From assembly GCF_013303125.1 (NCBI RefSeq), contig NZ_JABTTE010000013.1, forward strand, positions 38,270-102,269: 64,000 nucleotides of DNA. Direction: 5' to 3'. Made by a program: the position numbers and the translations under genes. The number at the start of each line of letters is the position of its first letter. The stretch's first letter is position 1. Shown piece after piece: positions 18,659-27,274 of this stretch. Origin of the DNA: Calidifontibacillus erzurumensis (lineage in GTDB: Bacteria; Bacillota; Bacilli; Bacillales; Bacillaceae_J). The notes under the pieces were generated by a model, which was not told where the DNA came from, made no database searches, and saw only the letters and a program-made list of their open reading frames with translations.

Positions 18659-19990
18659 TTACACTCCTTTTACAACAACTTCATTTTGTAAATAAGCCAA
18701 TGTTTCATCAACGATCCGTAAAATATCATTTAATTCATCCTTTGTTATGATTAATGGCGGTGAAAAAACAAGCGTATCTTGATCATATGTCACTGTACGT
18801 AAAATTAATCCGCGTTTGACCATTTCCTTCACTGCAATTGGACTTAATAGCGGATCAAACCGTTCACCCGTTTCACGATTTTTCACAAATTCAATCGCAC
18901 CTAATAAACCAAATGTACGCACTTTTCCAATGAAATCATACTTTTTTTGCAATGCTTGAAATCCTTTCAGCATCTCTTCGCCCATTTCTTTCGCATTTTG
19001 TACAAGACCTTCCCGCTCAATAATTTCAATATTTTTCAATCCTACAGCACAAGCTAATGCATGACCGCTATACGTATAGCCATGCATAAGGATCCCTTTT
19101 GATAATGCGCATAAATCTCTATGAATTTTTTCAGAAATCAAAACCCCGCCAAGCTGCACATACCCACTCGATACACCTTTTGCAAAAGTCATCATATCTG
19201 GCACTACACCAAAATGCTCGATGCCGAAGTTTTTCCCTGTACGTCCAAAGCCCGTAATAACTTCATCTGCAATAAATAAAACACCGTATTCATCACAAAT
19301 TTCACGCACTTCTTTGAAATAATCCGGCTTTGGCACATTGACACCGCCTGCACCTTGGACAGGCTCTGATATAAACGCCGCGACATTTTCTGGACCGAGC
19401 TCTAGAATCAATTTTCGGAGTTCCGCTGCTGAATCTTTATTTACATAGTAAAAGTCCGGTGCCGGTGAGTTAGTAAATTTGCGAAACCCTTCAATCCCTG
19501 TTGCGTTGGTAGATCCGAAAGCGACCCCATGGTACGACAATGTGCGGGAAATTATTTTTTGGCGATTTGGTTGACCTTTTAAAATCCAGTAATGACGTGC
19601 AAGTTTTATAGCTGTATCATTAGATTCTGATCCACCGGACGTAAAGAACACTGTATTCAAATCCCCTGGTGCCATCTGGGCAATTTTCGCTGCAAGTTTA
19701 ATCGCCGGCTCATTACTAAACGTAGCAAAACATGAACTAAATGCTAGCTTCTCCATTTGCTCTTTCGCCACTTCAGCAATCTCGGTCCGTCCGTGGCCGA
19801 TATTTACATTCCATAAAGATGACATCCCATCAATGTACGTTTTTCCCCCTAAATCTTTTAAATAAATTCCTTTTCCTTCACAAAATATGGCTGCTGGCCC
19901 ATAGATTTGTTGCTCCTCAATCGAGGATGTAGGATGCAGGAAATGCTTTTGATCCAATGATTTTAATTGCTCTACTAATTGAACTGTCAT
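18659..19990 (-). CDS. Class III omega-amino acid:pyruvate aminotransferase
   Basis: A 443-residue PLP enzyme of aminotransferase class III. The N-terminal [14 protein letters not shown], the phosphate-binding [19 protein letters not shown], the Asp of [14 protein letters not shown] and the Schiff-base Lys in [17 protein letters not shown] are all visible. It resembles beta-alanine/omega-amino acid:pyruvate transaminases and diamine transaminases. It is first in an operon with ald and a semialdehyde dehydrogenase. A sigma-54 promoter lies about 85 bp upstream, and the sigma-54 activator gene is next door. The amino donor is uncertain: beta-alanine, GABA, 5-aminovalerate or a diamine. Confidence 0.88.
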   Translation of the reverse strand: MTVQLVEQLKSLDQKHFLHPTSSIEEQQIYGPAAIFCEGKGIYLKDLGGKTYIDGMSSLWNVNIGHGRTEIAEVAKEQMEKLAFSSCFATFSNEPAIKLAAKIAQMAPGDLNTVFFTSGGSESNDTAIKLARHYWILKGQPNRQKIISRTLSYHGVAFGSTNATGIEGFRKFTNSPAPDFYYVNKDSAAELRKLILELGPENVAAFISEPVQGAGGVNVPKPDYFKEVREICDEYGVLFIADEVITGFGRTGKNFGIEHFGVVPDMMTFAKGVSSGYVQLGGVLISEKIHRDLCALSKGILMHGYTYSGHALACAVGLKNIEIIEREGLVQNAKEMGEEMLKGFQALQKKYDFIGKVRTFGLLGAIEFVKNRETGERFDPLLSPIAVKEMVKRGLILRTVTYDQDTLVFSPPLIITKDELNDILRIVDETLAYLQNEVVVKGV

Positions 19991-20074
19991 TCTATCAACC
20001 TCTTTCTTGTAAGTTTACGCTAGAAACAAAACAATAAAACTTCCATTTACTACAGGATTGTTTACTAAATAAAA

Positions 20075-20091
20075 AGCAAGTTTGATGCCAA
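20075..20091 (-). promoter_or_regulatory. Sigma-54 (-24/-12) promoter of the aminotransferase operon
   Basis: The minus strand reads TTGGCATCAAACTTGCT: the invariant GG and GC are ten bases apart and match TGGCAC-N5-TTGC. It lies about 85 bp before the aminotransferase start codon. Confidence 0.85.
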
Positions 20092-20220
20092 GTTACTGGT
20101 GATGAAAAATTTTCTTATTCCAAGCTCAAAAAACGATATTGAAAAAACATTTTAAGACGAGGCGTTCTCTTTAAACGACTTCCATTCGTTGATGTCAATT
20201 CAGGTCTAATCAATTAAGCA

Positions 20221-20260
20221 ATAAAAAACTGTCCAAAAAGTTCCCCACTTTCTAGACAGC
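20221..20260 (-). terminator. Intrinsic terminator of the sigma-54 activator gene
   Basis: CTGTC (20229-20233) pairs with GACAG (20255-20259) and AAAGT with ACTTT inside. The minus-strand transcript continues with TTTTTTAT. Confidence 0.65.
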
Positions 20261-20310
20261 TACATTCAACCGAACTATGTTTCATTTTTCATTATTATTT
20301 CAAAATACAT

Positions 20311-20401
20311 TATGCATTTTTGAATTATTTTGGGTTTTTTTGAATACTCTTTGCTAAAATAAACAATTATTGCATTTTTGCATCACTTCATGCAAAAATT
20401 C
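20311..20401. promoter_or_regulatory. Enhancer-like cluster of TGCATTTTTGCA sites
   Basis: Three copies of a motif lie within 90 bp, 220-330 bp upstream of the sigma-54 promoter: TTATGCATTTTTGAA (20311-20325), TGCATTTTTGCATCAC (20371-20386) and an inverted TGCAAAAATTCA (from 20390). A very similar site precedes the sigma-54 promoter of hyuA. They are likely binding sites for the adjacent activator. Confidence 0.6.
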
Positions 20402-20417
20402 ACCATTGTTTTTTCAA

Positions 20418-22052
20418 TTATTCATACACCACACTCTTCGTTAGCTGATAACGTTGAATTTTTCTTACTAATGTAGACTGATTGCAGCCTAATGCTTCAG
20501 CGGCTTGCCTTATACTTTTATGCTGCGACAATGCTTTTTTAATAACTTCCTTTTCAAAGGCCGCCACTTGCTCCTTCAGTGATCCGGTATATTGAGAAAT
20601 GTCCATATTGCTACTTTCTATTGATTTTGATAGTGGTTGACCTACTATATTATTGCTCTTCTTTTTCGTCGCTCCTTTTAGTTCTTCTCGAATCATACTG
20701 GCAGTAATTTTCGGCTGATTCGCTAATAATGATACCCGTTCGATAATATTTTTTAACTGACGTACATTTCCTGGCCAATCATACTCTTCCAGCACCTTTA
20801 ATGCTTCTTTATCAAGCGTTCGATGTATATGATACCTTTGTTCAAATATCCTTAAAAAATGGTAAACAAGGGGGACAATATCTTCGCGTCGCTCTCGCAA
20901 TGGTGGAATTTCGATCGGAATGATGTTTAAACGATAATATAAATCTTCACGAAAACTTCTTTGTTGCACCATTTCAGCTAAATTCCGATTGGTTGCCGCA
21001 ATGATTCGCACATCAATAGGAATCGGCTTCGTACTTCCAATTCGCTGAACCTCTGATTCTTGTAAAACCCGCAATAATTTTGCCTGCAATTGCAGGGGCA
21101 TTTCTCCAATTTCATCTAAAAAAATCGTACCTCCGTTAGCCGTTTCGAAAATGCCCGCTTTACCACCTTTTTTTGCACCAGTGAAAGCCCCTTCCACATA
21201 ACCAAAAAGTTCCGATTCCAACAGCGATTCTGGAATCGCACTACAGTTAATCGTTAGCATTTGTTTTGTATTTCTTCGGCTATTTAAATAGATGAGTTTT
21301 GCTACTTCCTCTTTACCAACACCAGACTCTCCTTCAATCAAAACTGTTGAATCTACTTCAGCTACTCTTAAAATTCTTTTTAACACTTTTTGCATCGCAG
21401 GAGATGCCGCAACGATATTCATTTTCTTTTGCTCTTGATTATTCAACTCTTCAATTCTTTGTTTAAATCTCTCATTTTGAATTTCTAGTTTTTTCACTTC
21501 TTCCTCAAGATTTTTTAACCTCGACATATCCCGAGTTATAATGAGCACATATTGCAGTTCCCCAACCTCATCAAAAATTGGCTTTCCTGTCACTAAAAAA
21601 CATTTATTATTCAAAAAAGTCTGAAAAATCGTGACATCTTCCTTTGTTTCTAACACTTTCAATGTTAACGAATCGCTCATTTCCCCTTCGGCCACTAAAT
21701 CCTTTGCATATCGATTGATACAGTTAATCCCTACAATTTCAATATCAAGATCGTTTTGAAAGATGATTTTACCGTCCTTGTTACTAATCGTAATTCCATC
21801 GGATAAAGAATTTAATAATTTCATAGATAGAGGATTTAAAATGTCCGTATCATTGTACTGTTGAATGGGTCTTGCGTAAAAAAGTTTCCCAGTTGGCGAA
21901 TGAATGACATGAACATAAAAATCTTCTGAAGTGTAATTCTCCACGCCTTCCTCATATTGTGCATAAATTTTTTCTACTTGTTCCATGGGAAGGTTGCTTG
22001 AAAACTTTACCTCGTTTTCTTGAACATAAAAAAAATGCTCTGTTTTATGCAT
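20418..22052 (-). CDS. Sigma-54-dependent transcriptional activator (PAS, AAA+, Fis-type HTH)
   Basis: A 544-residue bacterial enhancer-binding protein. Residues 1-75 are a variable sensor part, residues 75-190 form a PAS-like domain (LLNSLSDGITISNKDGKIIFQN), and a coiled coil follows at about 175-205. The AAA+ domain spans about 215-445 with Walker A GESGVGKEE, the sigma-54 contact loop GAFTGAKKGGKAG, Walker B TIFLDEIGEMPL and an arginine-finger region. A Fis-type helix-turn-helix ends the protein (SIRQAAEALGCNQSTLVRKIQRY). It lies immediately upstream of a sigma-54 promoter. It probably controls both the aminotransferase and hyu operons; the signal is unknown. Confidence 0.95.
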   Translation of the reverse strand: MHKTEHFFYVQENEVKFSSNLPMEQVEKIYAQYEEGVENYTSEDFYVHVIHSPTGKLFYARPIQQYNDTDILNPLSMKLLNSLSDGITISNKDGKIIFQNDLDIEIVGINCINRYAKDLVAEGEMSDSLTLKVLETKEDVTIFQTFLNNKCFLVTGKPIFDEVGELQYVLIITRDMSRLKNLEEEVKKLEIQNERFKQRIEELNNQEQKKMNIVAASPAMQKVLKRILRVAEVDSTVLIEGESGVGKEEVAKLIYLNSRRNTKQMLTINCSAIPESLLESELFGYVEGAFTGAKKGGKAGIFETANGGTIFLDEIGEMPLQLQAKLLRVLQESEVQRIGSTKPIPIDVRIIAATNRNLAEMVQQRSFREDLYYRLNIIPIEIPPLRERREDIVPLVYHFLRIFEQRYHIHRTLDKEALKVLEEYDWPGNVRQLKNIIERVSLLANQPKITASMIREELKGATKKKSNNIVGQPLSKSIESSNMDISQYTGSLKEQVAAFEKEVIKKALSQHKSIRQAAEALGCNQSTLVRKIQRYQLTKSVVYE

Positions 22053-22124
22053 CCATTTTTAATCTCCCTTCACCAGTTATTTCCTACTATTTATTTTATG
22101 ACTCTCATCTGTTAATCACAAATA

Positions 22125-22194
22125 TAAAAAAAAGAATCTGCATCTAAAATGTCCACCTAATGAAAAGGCTTACATTCAATAGAAGCAGATTCTT
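22125..22194 (-). terminator. Long hairpin terminator after the permease gene
   Basis: AAGAATCTGC (22132-22141) pairs perfectly with GCAGATTCTT (22185-22194), with an inner AATGT/ACATT pairing. The minus-strand RNA ends in TTTTTTTTATA, eight bases past the permease stop. Confidence 0.8.
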
Positions 22195-22201
22195 ACCTCT
22201 C

Positions 22202-23632
22202 TTAATTTACTTCAGATACTAACGTTTCCACTTCCTCATTCTTCGATTGCGATAGACTTGGCTTCATCTTTCTCATAAAGAAAAATAATCCAACTGACAC
22301 AAGAAACACAGCCGTACTTAAATAAAACTGTGGTTTCAAGCTTTCGATGAATACTTGACAAATATAAACAGCGATAAGCAAGAATATCGTTGCATACGTT
22401 AAATAAGGAAACATCCACATACGAATCGGCAATTCAGGTCCATTCGCCTTTATGAATTCTTTACGGAAGCGGATTTGTGAAATCGCAATGAAAATATAAA
22501 CGATAATCATTAAACCGCCTACGCAGTTTCCTAGGAAGTAGAAAATAACATCTGGCGAAATAAAATATAGCATTGCACAAATATACGCCACAATTGTACT
22601 GCCAATAATTGCAGGTACTGGTGCACCACGTTTATTTTTAATCCTCGAGAAAAATTTCGGGGCATCCCCTTGGCGCGACATTTCTAATAACATACGTGAG
22701 CTTGTGTATAATGCTGAGTTTAAAACCGAAACTAATGATACGAAAATAACGACTTGCATAATTTCAGCTGCAATAGGCAGCCCTGCCATCCTTAAAATGT
22801 TCGCATATGGTGCTGCTAAATTTTCCGCATCATTCCATCGTAAAACGAAAACCATAATTGTAACCGAACCTACAAAGAATAACCCTAAACGGAATACAAC
22901 GTTGCGAATGGCCCGCACAATATTTTTTGCTGGATTTTCGGACTCAGCTGCTGCAATTGCAGCTACTTCTGCACCACAAATGGAAAAAATAACAAACACA
23001 ATCGCAGTTAAAATCGGAACAAACCCTTGTGGAGCAAAACCACCATGATTAAACAATATGCCGAATCCTTCTGGCTCAAAAGTCGGCCATACACCTAAAA
23101 TCATTAACGTACCAACAATTAAAAACACAACAATGGCTGTCACTTTAAAGAAAGAGACCCAATACTCGAATTCACCAAAAGTTTTTACAGAGTATACATT
23201 GATCAATGTCATAAGCAATGTAATTCCGACTGAACCGACCCAAACAGGTATAACCGGAAACCAAGCATTAATCATCCCGCCAATTAATGCTGCTTCAAGG
23301 CCTACAATGAATACCCAACTTGCCCAGTATAGCCAGCCTACGGTAAAGCCCGCCCATTCTCCAACATATTTAGAAGCATAGGAAGCAAAAGTCCCCATCT
23401 CTGGGTCACCACTTTGCTTCATCCCTAATGCTAATTCACCTGAAGCCATTTCACCAACCATTTGCATAATTAACACAATAATCAAACAGGCAATTCCGTA
23501 GGAAAATATAACTGCAGGACCTGTACTTAAAATATTTTTACCAGTACCAACGAATAAGCCTGTTCCAATGACACCACCAATCGAAATCATTGTAATGTGC
23601 CGGGTCTTTAAAGAGTTTTGTAATTTTCCCAT
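22202..23632 (-). CDS. Amino acid permease, AAT family (GABA-permease-like)
   Basis: A 476-residue, 12-helix APC permease. LQNSLKTRHITMISIGGVIGTGLFVGTG at the start is the AAT-family signature, with the substrate-backbone GVIGTG loop. It resembles GabP-type omega-amino acid carriers in overall layout. It lies 145 bp downstream of hyuB on the same strand and ends at a terminator before the regulator gene. The ribosome binding site AAAGGAGGAG is strong. It likely feeds the adjacent catabolic enzymes, but the substrate is an inference from context. Confidence 0.88.
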   Translation of the reverse strand: MGKLQNSLKTRHITMISIGGVIGTGLFVGTGKNILSTGPAVIFSYGIACLIIVLIMQMVGEMASGELALGMKQSGDPEMGTFASYASKYVGEWAGFTVGWLYWASWVFIVGLEAALIGGMINAWFPVIPVWVGSVGITLLMTLINVYSVKTFGEFEYWVSFFKVTAIVVFLIVGTLMILGVWPTFEPEGFGILFNHGGFAPQGFVPILTAIVFVIFSICGAEVAAIAAAESENPAKNIVRAIRNVVFRLGLFFVGSVTIMVFVLRWNDAENLAAPYANILRMAGLPIAAEIMQVVIFVSLVSVLNSALYTSSRMLLEMSRQGDAPKFFSRIKNKRGAPVPAIIGSTIVAYICAMLYFISPDVIFYFLGNCVGGLMIIVYIFIAISQIRFRKEFIKANGPELPIRMWMFPYLTYATIFLLIAVYICQVFIESLKPQFYLSTAVFLVSVGLFFFMRKMKPSLSQSKNEEVETLVSEVN

Positions 23633-23757
23633 TTAACTCCTCCTTTATCAAAGCGACGTGATAAATTTTCAATTTAACTTATATACTTTTTGGAATTTTC
23701 GGAAATTAATCAAGTGAATTTCGCTTGAACTTCTCCTCTACATAAAATGCGTGAAGG

Positions 23758-23782
23758 AAGCTTCGAAAAGTTCGAAGCTAAT
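23758..23782. repeat. Hairpin at the hyuB stop codon
   Basis: AGCTTCGAA and TTCGAAGCT form a perfect 9-bp stem with a 3-base loop at the end of hyuB. No T-run follows, so it may protect or partly terminate the hyuB transcript before the permease gene. Confidence 0.5.
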
Positions 23783-25757
23783 CCCAATAGGCCAATGTAC
23801 GTTTCAGCATCGATTTACGATACTGCTCGGTTGATTTAATTAATACTTGATTCGTTGTATAATCCATTATTACCCCGTAACGTCGAATGACATCTAATTG
23901 GTCAATTTCTCCGTTTTTATACATCTTTTCTACTTCATATGGGCATACATGAAGCCAAGCATTACGATTTTTTCGAATGTATTCTCTTTCTTTTTTAGTA
24001 GCTTCATGGTCAATTTCAAATAAATCAAGATCTCGATCAATTTCTTTAATAACTACACCATAATCCTTTCGGGCTCTTTCGATTGAAACGTACTCATCAA
24101 TGACATCTTCTAATACGGCGTTGACATCACGTTCTAACGGATCACCTAAACCTCCTCCACCTGCTGAAGGCCTCGTAAACGAATCCCCCTTGTTCACTTT
24201 GACATTAGAGAAAATTGTACCTAAAAATTGTTCTTGTTCAGTATTCGGGTGTAAAATTGCCCCTTGCGGAATGGATGGTAAACCACCTTTAATTCCCCAT
24301 GTTATGGAACGTGAACGATCACAACAATAAGACATAACACCACCAAATACTTCGGTTAAAACGCCTCCTTTTTCAACACCACACCCGCCTCTATACTTTC
24401 CTGGTCCAGCCGAGTCGGTAATAATAGCATGTTTTGTAGTAATAACTGGTGACAAACGCTCTTGTCCTTCACAAGGCTGCACACTAAGTCCTACACCAAA
24501 AACCGGTGATGTTGCATTAGCCCCGTCTCGGTCTATACGGCCTCCATGACCGCCTGCCATCCAGTCATACCACATAAAATAATTATTGGATGTATTGCGT
24601 CGATCATATCCACCGATTAATAAGTATTCCAAGTTAAATGAACACGCAATCGCACGTTCTGGCATGATTTCAGACCAAATTTCAAAACATGCATTCATGA
24701 TTTTTTCAAAAGCACCTGAACAGAATCCAGTAACAGCAACAGGTTCAGGAGCATTGACTACTGAATTTTCAGGTAAAAACGCTTTCACAACTCGATAAAA
24801 TCCGGAATTTAGTGGTACTTCTGGGAAAAATGTTTTCGTACCTGCATATAATCCCGATAAAGCGGAACCAAAGCCTGCATTTAGAAAACAACTAATATAT
24901 GGATGAGATCCGCTTAGATCATAATAAATTTCATTATTTTTAATTGTCATTTTCACACGAATTGGGATAAGCGCATCTCCAACTTCAGGATCCATATCAA
25001 TATAATCAACCGCTTCCCAAGTACCTTCCGGCAAAGACTCGATCTTTTTTCTCGTTAACCGTTCAACGTAATCTTGCACCTCTTTAAACGCAGTTAAAAC
25101 TGTATCTAAACCGTATTTTTTAATCAATTCTAACAACTGTTTTTGGCCAACTTTTGCGGCTTCCACTTGTGAACGTAAATCACCTAATCGTTCCTTTGGC
25201 ACACGCATATTCGAAATTATAAGATTGACTACATCAGATAAGTACTCACCTTTGCTATAAATTCGAACTGGCGGGATGCGTATACCTTCTCCAAAATGGT
25301 CACGAGACTTCACATCAAATGATCCTGGATTAGAACCACCAACGTCTGCCCAATGTCCATTGGTTTGCATGAAAGCTATTAATTGATCTTCATAAAACAC
25401 AGGTAAAATGACCCTTGTATCACAAAAGTGAGTACCACCACGATAAGGATCGTTTACTAAGAAAACATCCCCCGGATGAATATCTCCCTTAAAATCTTCT
25501 AAAACAGCTTTAGCCGTTAAATGCAATGTCCCTACATGAACCGAAATATCTTGTGTTCCTTGCATCACCGTATTTCCTTCTGCATCACAAAGAGCACAAC
25601 TAAAATCACGATTATATATCACAAAAGAATAGCAAGTTCTTAACATCTGTTCTGCCATTTGATCGACTAAGTTCACGAAACCATTTTTTAAGACTTCAAA
25701 TGTAACAGGATCTAAAGTTGTTTCCTGTATTTGAATCGGTTTTTGTGCAGAAAGCAT
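23778..25757 (-). CDS. hyuB: Hydantoinase/oxoprolinase family subunit B
   Basis: About 659 residues of the HyuB family (N-methylhydantoinase B, acetone/acetophenone carboxylase beta, C-terminal half of 5-oxoprolinase). The start DPVTFEVLKNGFVNLVDQMAEQM, the VGTLHLTAKAVLEDF and GDVFLVNDPYRGGTHFCDTRV segments, and GGGGLGDPLERD near the end are typical. It acts with the ATPase-like HyuA. The sequence AAAGGTGG favours the ATG of MLSAQKP, two codons after the first in-frame ATG. A 1.4-kb insertion element separates it from hyuA, so transcription from the hyuA promoter must cross the element. The substrate is unknown. Confidence 0.9.
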   Translation of the reverse strand: MLSAQKPIQIQETTLDPVTFEVLKNGFVNLVDQMAEQMLRTCYSFVIYNRDFSCALCDAEGNTVMQGTQDISVHVGTLHLTAKAVLEDFKGDIHPGDVFLVNDPYRGGTHFCDTRVILPVFYEDQLIAFMQTNGHWADVGGSNPGSFDVKSRDHFGEGIRIPPVRIYSKGEYLSDVVNLIISNMRVPKERLGDLRSQVEAAKVGQKQLLELIKKYGLDTVLTAFKEVQDYVERLTRKKIESLPEGTWEAVDYIDMDPEVGDALIPIRVKMTIKNNEIYYDLSGSHPYISCFLNAGFGSALSGLYAGTKTFFPEVPLNSGFYRVVKAFLPENSVVNAPEPVAVTGFCSGAFEKIMNACFEIWSEIMPERAIACSFNLEYLLIGGYDRRNTSNNYFMWYDWMAGGHGGRIDRDGANATSPVFGVGLSVQPCEGQERLSPVITTKHAIITDSAGPGKYRGGCGVEKGGVLTEVFGGVMSYCCDRSRSITWGIKGGLPSIPQGAILHPNTEQEQFLGTIFSNVKVNKGDSFTRPSAGGGGLGDPLERDVNAVLEDVIDEYVSIERARKDYGVVIKEIDRDLDLFEIDHEATKKEREYIRKNRNAWLHVCPYEVEKMYKNGEIDQLDVIRRYGVIMDYTTNQVLIKSTEQYRKSMLKRTLAYWD

Positions 25758-25839
25758 ACCCATTCCACCTTTCTGAAGCTATTCTTGATTTACAGAAATA
25801 ATAATGTTGTCTCTTCACCATAGTTTGTGATTTAAGCAC

Positions 25840-27246
25840 AATTCTGGCAATTAGTTAGCTAGATTATGGCCCCTCACAATCTCTCCTTCTTCAGCTTACA
25901 GACCGGCCAGTTGGTGGAAAGGAAGCGGTCAAGTGCTTTCCTTGACGGCTTCCTTTCCACCAACTATCATCCACCATAATGCTGAAGAAGGAGGGGCTAG
26001 GACGCCTGTTCTTGATAAGTTTTGCCTGTACATTCCAAAAATACACGTGTTCTAAATCGATGTAGGTTCCTATATCCATAAGCCCGGCGTTTTATGTTCT
26101 TAATTTTATGGTTGGTTCCTTCTGTTCTTCCGTTTGTAAAAGGTGTCTTAAAGTATTGCAGGATTTGCACTTTCCAATTTTCCAGTGTCTTGGCGGCCTT
26201 ATGAAAAGACGGAAAAGGGCTACTCCATGCGAATTGAATCCACTCGGTTAGGAGCACTTGAGCTGTCTCATAGTCAGGGGATCTATACACGTCCCGAAAC
26301 AGTTCCTTCAGACCATAGCTGTAAGCCAGCTCATCATGTGTTTCCAAGAGTTCATCTAACTGTTCTTTTTGATATTCTTTTAAGTTTTCATAACTTTTCA
26401 AGAGGAGGAAACGACTTTTTTTCAAGCCAGGAATTTTCTTACGAACTTGATCTAAAGCTTGAGTTACCTTTTGAACCACATGATATTTATCAATGACAAT
26501 ATCGGCGCATGGAAAAGCCTTCCGGACAGCCTTGTGGAAAGGGTCCCACATATCCATGACAATGGTTTTTACCCGGTCAGAAGCCACTACCTTTTTTGGT
26601 TTAAAAGCTTCAGCGTTGACTCATAATCGCGGTTCTGGCCCATCCCCATGACAGCACCTAGGTTGGCATCTAAGAGGACCGTTTCGTATTTATGGCCTTT
26701 TCGGACGGATACTTCATCCAGACTTAGGGCCATGTCTTGTTTGTCCTGCATTTTTTCAAGATATTCTTCATGAAGGTCCACCTTTTCCTGGGCAACCGTA
26801 TAAAAAATACGTTCTACAGTGGAATAAGCTATACCATGTTTACGGCTGACATCCTGAATGGTTGTTCCCAAGACTTGTTCATACAGAAAAAGTCGAAATC
26901 GATTGGTATAGTGCTGGCGTGACATAATGGATTCATACGTTTCTGTAAAAATCTCTTGACAGTTTTCACATTTGTACCGTTTTACACACACCAAAAGATA
27001 TAGTGGCTTATTTAGTATGCATAAATCACGTACTTTTCTTGTCCTCCTGTCATGGACGAAAGAGGTGAAAAAGCCACATTGGGGACAGCGTGTCTCCTTC
27101 TCTTTTCTTTCAACATGGACGGTATAATGAGTAGAATGCATTTCTTGTTTAATAACTTTAAATTCTGGCAATTCTAGTGGTACAGAAAACATTTTAGAAA
27201 CCTCCTAATTAATGTGGTGTGTTAGCTAACATTATTGCCAGGAATT
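25840..27246 (-). mobile_element. ISL3-family-like insertion sequence
   Basis: The element is bounded by imperfect inverted repeats of about 22-25 bp. The left end (25840-25861) reads AATTCTGGCAATTAGTTAGC, and the right end (27222-27246), read inward, gives AATTCCTGGCAATAATGTTA. One transposase gene, broken by a frameshift, fills the inside. No convincing target-site duplication is visible at these boundaries, so the exact ends may shift by a few bases. It sits precisely between hyuB and hyuA without cutting either coding sequence. Confidence 0.8.
25997..27192 (-). pseudogene. ISL3-family transposase with a frameshift
   Basis: The N-terminal part (27192 to 26587, 201 codons) holds the zinc-finger region CPQCGFF...CENCQEIF and the HTH-like GTTIQDVSRKHGIAYSTVERIF, then the catalytic start LSLDEVSVRKGHKYETV. 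It stops at LNQKR. The rest continues in the -1 frame from about 26600 (VVASDRVKTIVMDMWDPF, DIVIDKYHVVQ, NGRTEGTNHKIKNIKRRAYGY), completing the DDE_Tnp_ISL3 domain. The break lies in an A6G run. It could be a simple inactivating indel or, less likely, a programmed slip, since ISL3 transposases are normally one frame. Confidence 0.88.
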
Positions 27247-27274
27247 CTAAAATGTTTTCTTTTTTACTGTAAAA

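Noticed and set aside
26587..26600. Programmed -1 frameshift in the ISL3 transposase
   Set aside because: The zero-frame codons are CAA AAA AGG, not the canonical A AAA AAG arrangement, and this family normally has one frame; plain decay is more likely.
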